From Oscillochloris sp. ZM17-4 (GTDB lineage: Bacteria > Chloroflexota > Chloroflexia > Chloroflexales > Chloroflexaceae): 33,113 nucleotides of DNA. Location of the stretch: the NCBI RefSeq assembly GCF_019599295.1, contig NZ_JAIEWN010000020.1, positions 70,767-103,879 on the forward strand, in the 5' to 3' direction. Both the position numbers and the translations under genes were made by a program. The notes beneath the pieces were generated by a model, which made no database searches, was not told the origin of the DNA, and saw only the letters and a list, made by a program, of their open reading frames with translations. Below are positions 1 through 5,610 of the stretch, one piece after another; the first letter of the stretch is position 1; each line of letters starts with the position of its first letter.

Positions 1-1489
1 ATCCGAAAAGCCATTTCCATTGCCGACGGGCGGCCTGACTCCGGCGCCCCTCGCCGCGCAGGATGACGCCGTGGTAGGCCAGCACCCCGGCGGCGATGGC
101 GCTGAAGGCGATGGCCTGGGCCAGGTCGGCCAGCAGACTGCCCGGGAGCGGGTCGCCGAGCGCCACGCGCAGCAGGCGGGAGATAATATAGACCAGCCCG
201 CCCAGGATGGTCAGCGTGGCGATGAAGAGAAAGCCATAGAGGTAGATCCGGCGCACCAGCGAGCCGCGCTCGTCGTCGCCGGCGGGGCCGTCGGCCACGG
301 CCGCGCCCTGGGCCCGCCGCCAGATCAGCGCCCACACCGGCAGGCCGGCCAGCAGGGCCGAGAGCGACCAGGCCAGCTGCTCGCGCAGGTCGTTGCCGAG
401 GCCCGCCGCGCCAAGCGCCCGGATCAGGACGCTGAGCACGCCGCCGAGGCCGATCAGCGCGGCGGCCAGGCCGATGCTGCCCACCAGATACCAGGAGAGC
501 CGGCGCACCCCCGCCTGGCGCGGCACCTCGCGGATGCGGGCCGCGTCGGCGCGCAGCGTCATGCTGTGGTAGGCCCAGGCCACCGCCGCAACCAGCACCA
601 CCGGCAGCGGGTCGCGGATGTCGCCCTGCGGGGCGAGCCCGAGGGCCTGGCGCAGCAGGCCGGCCAGCATGAGGGTCGCGCCGCTGACGCCAGCCAGGGT
701 GCTGAAGAAGACCACGGCGTGCAGGTAGAACTTGCGCAGGGCCGACTCGCGCTCGCCGATGTCGGGGCCGTGGAAGAGCGACTGGGCCAGACGCCAGGCC
801 AGCACCCAGAGCGGCAGGCCGACCAGCAGGCCGGCGGCCGGGCTGATCAGAGCGAGGTCGCCCACGACGGTCGTGGCCCCGCCGAGCTGATAGAGCAGCC
901 AGCGCAGCAGCCCGATCGCCGCCTGGGTGGTCATCAGCAGCCCAACCAGGCTGAAGCCCAGCAGGTACAGCCGGCGGAAGAGCGCGCCCTCACCGTCCGG
1001 CGGGACGGTCGCCGCGTCGTCCGAGGCCACCTGCCGGTGATAGAGCCAGAGCAGCCCCAGCACCAGCAGCGCGGCCAGCTCGCCCATCACGCCCTGGGCG
1101 ACGCTGCGCCCGGAGCTGAGCGGGTAGTCGCCGTGCCAGCCGCCGGACGGGTCGAGCAGCAGGCCCAGCAGCCCGCGGAGCAGGGCGTAGGCGCTGCCGG
1201 CCCAGGGCGCCAGCAGCGCGGCCATGTTCGTGTAGAGGTAGAGCCGGCGCAGCGACGCCCCGCGCTCCTCACGGTCGCCCCCGGCCAGCCGCTGCGCCCA
1301 GAGCCAGTGGATCACAAAGACCGGCAGGCCGATCACGATCACCGCGACCTGGAAGGCGATCGCCGCAGTTGAGCCGCTGTTGCCCCAGACCCCCAGCACG
1401 TTGCGCAGCAGCGCGATCAGCGCCCAGGCCACCGACTGCAGGCTGATCGTCGCCACCAGGAAGATATACCAGCGTCGTACGCTATTCAT
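1..1489 (-). CDS. DUF5671-type multi-pass membrane protein, C-terminus outside window
   Basis: Reading the minus strand from the ATG at 1489-1487 gives about 496 open codons running off the left edge. The protein is built of at least six copies of a unit that opens with (V/L)RR(L/I/W)Y(L/I)(Y/F) and continues as a hydrophobic helix ending in LLR..LG. Copies begin near residues 4, 80 and 170 and again further on, each followed by a second helix and a loop rich in charged residues. This is the pattern of DUF5671 proteins, which are common in Chloroflexota; their function is unknown, so only an integral membrane location is supported. The long plus-strand frame over the same bases is Q/A/G/R-rich and looks like the shadow of this gene. 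Start choice: first ATG before the first repeat. Confidence 0.75.
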   Translation of the reverse strand, partial: MNSVRRWYIFLVATISLQSVAWALIALLRNVLGVWGNSGSTAAIAFQVAVIVIGLPVFVIHWLWAQRLAGGDREERGASLRRLYLYTNMAALLAPWAGSAYALLRGLLGLLLDPSGGWHGDYPLSSGRSVAQGVMGELAALLVLGLLWLYHRQVASDDAATVPPDGEGALFRRLYLLGFSLVGLLMTTQAAIGLLRWLLYQLGGATTVVGDLALISPAAGLLVGLPLWVLAWRLAQSLFHGPDIGERESALRKFYLHAVVFFSTLAGVSGATLMLAGLLRQALGLAPQGDIRDPLPVVLVAAVAWAYHSMTLRADAARIREVPRQAGVRRLSWYLVGSIGLAAALIGLGGVLSVLIRALGAAGLGNDLREQLAWSLSALLAGLPVWALIWRRAQGAAVADGPAGDDERGSLVRRIYLYGFLFIATLTILGGLVYIISRLLRVALGDPLPGSLLADLAQAIAFSAIAAGVLAYHGVILRGEGRRSQAARRQWKWLFG

Positions 1490-1693
1490 CGTTGTGCCAC
1501 GCTTTCATCATGTCATACCATTTCAGATTGCAGATTTTGGATTGCAGATTGCCGTGCATGGCGGTCCAACGCGATCTGGCGGCGGCGTGTAGGCGGCTTG
1601 CTCAATTCCAGTTGGTATCATGTAGGCTAGGCCCAATACTTTTCGAGTAACGTATTGCATTTAGGCCCATATACGCGGCGCGCGCGCTACGCT

Positions 1694-1728
1694 CTGCAAT
1701 CTGCAATCTGCAATCTGCAATCTGCAAT
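1694..1728. repeat. Five tandem CTGCAAT heptamers, with an inverted partner at 1524-1551
   Basis: CTGCAAT is repeated five times without interruption. The complementary motif AGATTGC occurs three times between 1524 and 1551, so the two clusters could pair across the 1490-1732 gap. The gap contains no convincing gene. It separates the divergently or independently transcribed neighbours and may carry the terminator of the gene ending at 1733 plus the promoter of the one starting at 1489. Confidence 0.8.
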
Positions 1729-1732
1729 CACC

Positions 1733-2224
1733 CTACTCGCAGGGGCGGCTCTGGCCCCAGCACGAGGCCCAGTACGACTCGGCGCTGATCAGCTGCCAGG
1801 AGTCGCCCTGGCGGCGCAGATTCATGCTGAAGGAGGTGCTGTACTGGCCGCTGCTGAAGAGCCCGCCCTCGGAGAAGCGCGTCTCGCTCACCGTGACCGC
1901 CGCCCGGTCGCCGGTGATGCGCTCATCGCCGACGCTGATCGTGGAGGACTCACGGCTGAAGGACCAGCTGTAGCGCGAGTCGATGTCGGCGACAAAGTCG
2001 TCGACGGTGGGCGGGTAGCCCCTGAGGTCGGGCGACAGATAGCCGTAGGCGCGCGCGCTGTCGCGCTGCTTGATCGCCAGGATGTAGTTGTGGGCGACGC
2101 CGCCGGGCGTCGTGTCGGGCAGGTAGCCCTGGGGCGTGCGGGTCAGGGCCAGGGCCAGGGCGGCCACCACGAGCACCACAACCCCGGAGATGATCGCGAG
2201 CAGAAAGCGGTCGGTCTGTTTCAT
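1733..2224 (-). CDS. Membrane-anchored NTF2-like / DUF4878-like protein
   Basis: This gene of 163 residues opens with MKQTDR and a single hydrophobic helix (about residues 7-27), then a soluble domain. The stretch GGVAHNYILAIKQRD..RAYGYLSPD (about 41-68) is the first helix of the NTF2-like fold: a helix, a short loop and the 'Y..LSP' turn seen in DUF4878-type extracytoplasmic proteins. The beta-rich remainder (ISVGDERITGDRAAVTV, FSMNLRRQGDSWQLIS) fits the same fold. Two cysteines near the C-terminus (SCWGQSRPC) could form a disulfide outside the membrane. The protein is probably a membrane-tethered extracytoplasmic protein of unknown role. Fold assignment is by pattern and is moderately sure; that it is a real gene is likely because codon use matches the flanking genes. 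Confidence 0.65.
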   Translation of the reverse strand: MKQTDRFLLAIISGVVVLVVAALALALTRTPQGYLPDTTPGGVAHNYILAIKQRDSARAYGYLSPDLRGYPPTVDDFVADIDSRYSWSFSRESSTISVGDERITGDRAAVTVSETRFSEGGLFSSGQYSTSFSMNLRRQGDSWQLISAESYWASCWGQSRPCE

Positions 2225-2385
2225 GGCAAATCCCCGATCATAGGTGATGGGACAGGGGGCCCGGTCTCAGGACACTACGCCCTGAGCCCTGCGCTCGATC
2301 ATATCGCAACAGCCGTGCCCGTGATCGCACAGGGGGAGACGATATGGTAGCATAATGTGCGTCCAGCCCGACGCGACCCACCTAA

Positions 2386-2700
2386 TGCATCCACCTGCTC
2401 GGCTGCGGCCGGGCCGAGCTCGCGCTGCTCTCACCGCTGGTTGAGAGCTTCGACAGCAGCGGCCCGCTGCGCGCCGCCGGGTTCGGGTATGGAAATATTC
2501 AGCCAAACTTTTCCCCGCGATACGAACTCTCGCCTGAAAAGCTGAAACGCAGCCGCGAGTCGCGGATCGCCTATTTCCTATGCCAACTGAGAGACCGGGT
2601 CGGCCTACCCTGGGCGCCGGCCGACCCGGCCACGCTGCTCGACGACCCGGAGCACAACGCGATCGAGGCACGCTACCGCCAGCAACAGCTCATCGACTGA
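2386..2700 (+). pseudogene. 3' fragment of a tRNA-guanine transglycosylase-like (possibly DpdA-like) gene
   Basis: A frame of 104 residues ends at the TGA at 2698-2700. It has no start codon near its 5' end, and a TAA at 2383-2385 closes it immediately upstream, so the gene is truncated. The segment HLLGCGRAEL..LSPLVESFDSSGP resembles the 'HL(L/M)Gvg....FDs' end of the TIM barrel of tRNA-guanine transglycosylases and of the phage/island 7-deazaguanine DNA-modification enzyme DpdA. The tail (RIAYFLCQLRDRVGLPW, DDPEHNAIEARYRQQ) looks like genuine coding sequence. The promoter module of the next gene starts directly after the stop codon. The break at about 2385 may mark a junction of the accessory element. 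Family assignment is tentative; truncation is seen directly. Confidence 0.5.
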
Positions 2701-2705
2701 GCGGT

Positions 2706-2765
2706 CGTTTACCGCATTGGGATGCGGAATAATAATTGACAGGCGCTCTTAGTTGTGCTACAATA
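2706..2765 (+). promoter_or_regulatory. Repeated promoter module, copy 1
   Basis: TTGACA (2736-2741) and TACAAT (2759-2764) are separated by exactly 17 bases, with a TGC extended -10. Upstream is a perfect 6-bp inverted repeat, CCGCAT-TGGG-ATGCGG (2712-2727). The same block recurs at 13449 and 20609 with few changes. Transcription should start about 2771 and serve the genes from 2807 on. Confidence 0.85.
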
Positions 2766-2806
2766 TGAGTGGACACAAAGACGGAGACCCGCGTGGAGGA
2801 CACATC

Positions 2807-3253
2807 ATGACCACGACAACCCTGCACGAAGCCGAGACGCTGGAGACACTGCGCCAGTTCGCCGACCTGGAGGGCTGCTTCGACCTGCTCGACGAGCACC
2901 CGAACGCCGCGCCGGCAGCCGCGCACGAGGCGCTGTTCCACGATGGCAGCGAGCTGGCCGTCCGGTTCGCCATCGCCGTCATCCGCGAGCGGATGGGCGT
3001 GGAGCTGCGCGCAGACGAGGAGCTGAGCGAGATGGCGATCATCGAGATCCTCGACCCCGCGAAGGGCTACCCGACGCTGGAGACGCGGGCCTACGCGGCG
3101 CTGATCGCGCTCGCGCTCCCTGGCCCGGACGAGGAGCGCCGGAACAACGCGTACTTCGCCAGCTATCTGCTCCGCTACGACCCCGGTATTGGCCTGGCGG
3201 TCTCGCTCAACGCGATGCGCGCGAGCCACGGCCTCGGCCCGACCGGCTGGTAA
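2807..3253 (+). CDS. Hypothetical protein, first gene after promoter module 1
   Basis: The gene encodes 148 residues starting MTTTTLHEAETLETL. The ATG at 2807 is chosen because it follows a GTGGAGGA ribosome site and lies about 40 bases after the -10 box; a longer frame would start inside the promoter. The product is acidic and alanine/leucine-rich, largely helical by appearance (FADLEGCFDLLDEHPNAAP, ALFHDGSELAVRFAIAVIRERMG), and ends RASHGLGPTGW. I do not recognise a family. The next gene follows after 14 bases, so they are probably co-transcribed. In this position, directly behind a strong promoter, it is expected to be among the most highly expressed genes of the element. Confidence 0.75.
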   Translation: MTTTTLHEAETLETLRQFADLEGCFDLLDEHPNAAPAAAHEALFHDGSELAVRFAIAVIRERMGVELRADEELSEMAIIEILDPAKGYPTLETRAYAALIALALPGPDEERRNNAYFASYLLRYDPGIGLAVSLNAMRASHGLGPTGW

Positions 3254-3267
3254 TTTACGAGGAACCC

Positions 3268-3543
3268 ATGAGCACACCCTCTCGCCCGAACATCCTGTTC
3301 GACCCGCGCATCCCGCCGCTGATCGCCGCCCTCAACGACAACCAGGTCGCCACCGTCCTGCGCCAGATGTGCGAGGCGTGGACGCCCGAGGAAAACCCCG
3401 ACGACCTGGTGGCGGGCGGGCCAGACAACAACCGCGGTCTGCTGCTCGAAGTCGCCGGCATGAACGTGGCGATGGGCGGCGAGCCCGAGTTCGCCACACT
3501 CAAAGCCTTTATCGCCCGCGCGACCGCAGACCCGACCGCCTGA
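3268..3543 (+). CDS. Hypothetical protein
   Basis: This small gene of 91 residues begins MSTPSRPNILFDPRIPPL and is preceded by ACGAGGAA. It contains a helical stretch (IAALNDNQVATVLRQMCEAW) and no recognisable motif. It is followed 26 bases later by a GC-rich hairpin, so it may be the last gene of a short first transcript unless polymerase reads through. Codon use and spacing support a real gene; the role is unknown. Confidence 0.7.
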   Translation: MSTPSRPNILFDPRIPPLIAALNDNQVATVLRQMCEAWTPEENPDDLVAGGPDNNRGLLLEVAGMNVAMGGEPEFATLKAFIARATADPTA

Positions 3544-3568
3544 TCATTGTCGACATCCTGCTGACCTG

Positions 3569-3600
3569 AAGCCCGGCCCACAGTGGCCGGGCTTTGCCGT
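3569..3600 (+). terminator. Terminator-like hairpin between 3543 and 3628
   Basis: AAGCCCGGCC (3569-3578) pairs perfectly with GGCCGGGCTT (3585-3594) around a 6-base loop, followed by a weak T-rich tail. It stands only 33 bases before the next start codon, so it may attenuate rather than fully stop transcription. Confidence 0.65.
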
Positions 3601-3627
3601 TTCAACCGTTCGAAAGCGAGGACACCA

Positions 3628-4446
3628 ATGGTTGCCAAGACCTACGCGGTTTCGACCCAGCACGACCATCCCGCCGTGCAGCAGCTCGCCCGCTGTATCG
3701 AGTGTCTCCGCTCGGTCTGCGACGGCGCCGTGAGCCGCGACTATCAGGGCTTCTCGGCCTTCGACGCGAACCTGGGCCACTACCTGGCCGACCAGCTTGC
3801 CAACCACCAGGGCTGGAGCCGCCAGGATCTCGGTTACGCGGTGCAGCTGGCCTGGCGCTACCGCGAGCAGCTCGGCCGGGCCGGGCTGAGCTTCCCGACC
3901 TACGCGGAGCTGAAGGCCGAGATCGAGGATCTGCCCGAGGCCGAGACGATCGCGGTCGCGCCGACGCCCAGCACGGCTGGCGTGCGGCTCTACCGGCTGG
4001 GGAGCTGGCTGTGCCTGGCCTTCAGCCACTACGACCACGGCAAGCTCGCCCAGCTGATGAGCGCCACGCCGATGGAGGATCGCTGGTGGGACGAGGCCGG
4101 CACCCGGTGGCTGATCAACCCGCGCCACGCGGCCGGGCTGAGCGCGCTGTACGGCGTGGATGTCGAGGATGCTCCGACCGACGTGCTGCCGATCTCCGCA
4201 GACACCCAGCCGGCCGCCCAGCCCACCCCCGCGCCCGCCCGCGCCCGCACGGCCGGCGACGTGGACACGGTGACGATCGCCGACTACGACGCCACCCACG
4301 TTGCTGTGCGCTGCCCGTTCGCCCTGAAGGACACGCTCAAGGCCGCCGTGCCGTGGAAGCACCGCGAATGGGTCGGCGCGACGAAGACCTGGGTCGTCGA
4401 CCGCGTCTTCGAGGCCACGGTGCGCGCCGTCCTGGGGGTGGCCTGA
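3628..4446 (+). CDS. HARP-like double-repeat protein resembling a phage helicase accessory region without the helicase
   Basis: The product has 272 residues. Residues 39-82 (DYQGFSAFDANLGHYLADQ..WRYREQLG) match the 'GF...D...GhsLA.q....a..l..KYR.QL' segment found at the N-terminus of phage-type SNF2/DEAD helicases. Two similar units follow, at about 128-176 (ending RWWDEAGTRWLINP..AAGLSAL) and 224-270 (VRCPFALKDTLKAAVPWKHREWVGATKTWVV). These have the '(R/K).W....k.WvV' signature of HARP/annealing-helicase substrate-recognition modules. No Walker motifs are present, so the protein probably binds forked or single-stranded DNA without being a motor. The two units are joined by a proline/alanine-rich linker (190-208). 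The stop codon overlaps the next ATG. Module assignment is by pattern and moderately sure. Confidence 0.65.
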   Translation: MVAKTYAVSTQHDHPAVQQLARCIECLRSVCDGAVSRDYQGFSAFDANLGHYLADQLANHQGWSRQDLGYAVQLAWRYREQLGRAGLSFPTYAELKAEIEDLPEAETIAVAPTPSTAGVRLYRLGSWLCLAFSHYDHGKLAQLMSATPMEDRWWDEAGTRWLINPRHAAGLSALYGVDVEDAPTDVLPISADTQPAAQPTPAPARARTAGDVDTVTIADYDATHVAVRCPFALKDTLKAAVPWKHREWVGATKTWVVDRVFEATVRAVLGVA

Positions 4447-4697
4447 TGGGCGGCTATATGCTGGCCTTCGGCCACTGTATCAGCTGCGGCGCGTTCTTCA
4501 GCTTCAACCCCGAGCGCGTGCCGTCCATCCGCGCCAACGACGCTGGCCAGCCCGACCCGGCTGGCCGGCGCGAGCCGGTGTGCCGGGACTGCTGGAACCG
4601 CCGGCAGGCCTACCGCCGTCAGCAGGGTCTCCCCGAGGAAACCCTGCTGCCTGGCGCATATGAGCCCGAGCCCGAGCAGTCCGAAGCGAACGAATGA
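4446..4697 (+). CDS. Small zinc-ribbon protein
   Basis: This gene of 83 residues starts at an ATG overlapping the previous TGA (TGATG), which implies translational coupling. CISCG (about residues 11-15) and CRDC (about 46-49) form a four-cysteine zinc ribbon, followed by a basic helix (NRRQAYRRQQ) and an acidic tail (EPEPEQSEANE). Such proteins are common unknowns in phage-like operons and may bind nucleic acid. It is the last plus-strand gene before the inverted, AT-rich defence operon. Confidence 0.75.
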   Translation: MGGYMLAFGHCISCGAFFSFNPERVPSIRANDAGQPDPAGRREPVCRDCWNRRQAYRRQQGLPEETLLPGAYEPEPEQSEANE

Positions 4698-4766
4698 ACA
4701 TCTCTACCAACGCTCAGCTGTATGCGCGCCGCTGGCAGGTTCGATGGATAGGATGTTCGTGTCGTG

Positions 4767-4871
4767 CAGATGGTGGATCGTAGTGGTTTCCTGAGCACCC
4801 CCATGCGACATGCCGCACATCGGTACGGCAGGAAGTCCCTACAGGTGGTGGATCGCAGGGACTTCCTGAGC
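4767..4871. repeat. Two diverged 30-base direct repeats with an 11-bp inverted repeat, in a gene-free stretch
   Basis: The motif CAG(A/G)TGGTGGATCG(T/C)AG..TTCCTGAGC occurs at 4767-4796 and 4842-4871. In addition AGGAAGTCCCT (4830-4840) pairs perfectly with AGGGACTTCCT (4857-4867). The rest of 4698-4942 holds no gene; it marks the junction between the GC-rich element and the AT-rich operon and may carry that operon's terminator. Confidence 0.6.
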
Positions 4872-4942
4872 GAGTGATGTTGGGTAGTTGATATAGAAAG
4901 AGACTGCGTATATACATGTATATTTGGATTGATCATAGCACA

Positions 4943-5599
4943 TTACATTAGATCCCTAAATAAAAGTTCCCACTGCTGTTGATCGTCATTTGTCAAATCT
5001 CTGTAATGCAGTATCTGGAGCCGTAACGGAATACTCGTATTTTCCAACAAAACAGGTATCAGCTTTCGTTGTAATGCACCAGGGTCTTGAGTCTGAGCCA
5101 TTGCATTCTCAAATTTAGACCACTCACTGGAAATATAGTCAGGCGTTAACACTATTAGTACTCGTTTGCAATCTATTACACCTCTTTGCATTTCTTCCAC
5201 GCTAAAACTTCCTGCTTGAAAATCACGAATATCAATTATCACTGAAAACCCTCGCTGCTCTAAGGCAGGAAGCAACTTTTCTCTCACCCATTGGCCATTC
5301 TTGTGACTGTAACTAATAAAAACATCTTTTTTGTAAAGAGTTGACGACAATGGCGTATTTGATCCAATCACACTCATCTTAACTGCCTTTCGATTGACTT
5401 TGGGTTCTAGTACTTGAAGGGTTGTCAATAAGACAAGCACGAGTAGACCACCAAATATCATACTCCATAATAATACCGGATTTGTTTTAATAAAATCAGG
5501 AACATCTACAGACGCATAATTGGTTAAGAGACTTAATACAAATCCAACTATTGCAATCAAAAAACTCATAAGGATAGCAAATGGACGTATTTTTTTCAT
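4943..5599 (-). CDS. Membrane-anchored TIR-domain protein, candidate defence effector
   Basis: The product has 218 residues. Two hydrophobic helices (about 8-27 and 42-62) are followed by a TIR domain from residue 91: KDVFISYSHKNGQWV (strand A and box 1), the helix EKLLPALEQRGF, IDIRDF, then KRVLIVLTPDYISSEWSKFE. E164 in W-S-K-F-E occupies the position of the catalytic glutamate of NAD-cleaving TIR domains. The TIR domain should face the cytoplasm. The start lies 11 bases beyond the stop of the TIR-STAND gene, so the two form one operon with this gene second. In known TIR systems the effector depletes NAD+ or makes or senses a nucleotide signal; which applies here cannot be told from sequence. 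Codon use is AT-rich, unlike all flanking genes, pointing to transfer. Confidence 0.85.
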   Translation of the reverse strand: MKKIRPFAILMSFLIAIVGFVLSLLTNYASVDVPDFIKTNPVLLWSMIFGGLLVLVLLTTLQVLEPKVNRKAVKMSVIGSNTPLSSTLYKKDVFISYSHKNGQWVREKLLPALEQRGFSVIIDIRDFQAGSFSVEEMQRGVIDCKRVLIVLTPDYISSEWSKFENAMAQTQDPGALQRKLIPVLLENTSIPLRLQILHYRDLTNDDQQQWELLFRDLM

Positions 5600-5610
5600 G
5601 TAAAAACCCC

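Noticed and set aside
20-1372. 450-codon plus-strand frame at the left edge
   Set aside because: Composition is dominated by Q, A, G and R with no fold-like pattern; the minus strand over the same bases encodes a clear repeat-built membrane protein.
1694-1728. CRISPR array
   Set aside because: The repeats are seven bases long, directly tandem and have no spacers; no cas genes are present. The 4767-4871 repeats also number only two.
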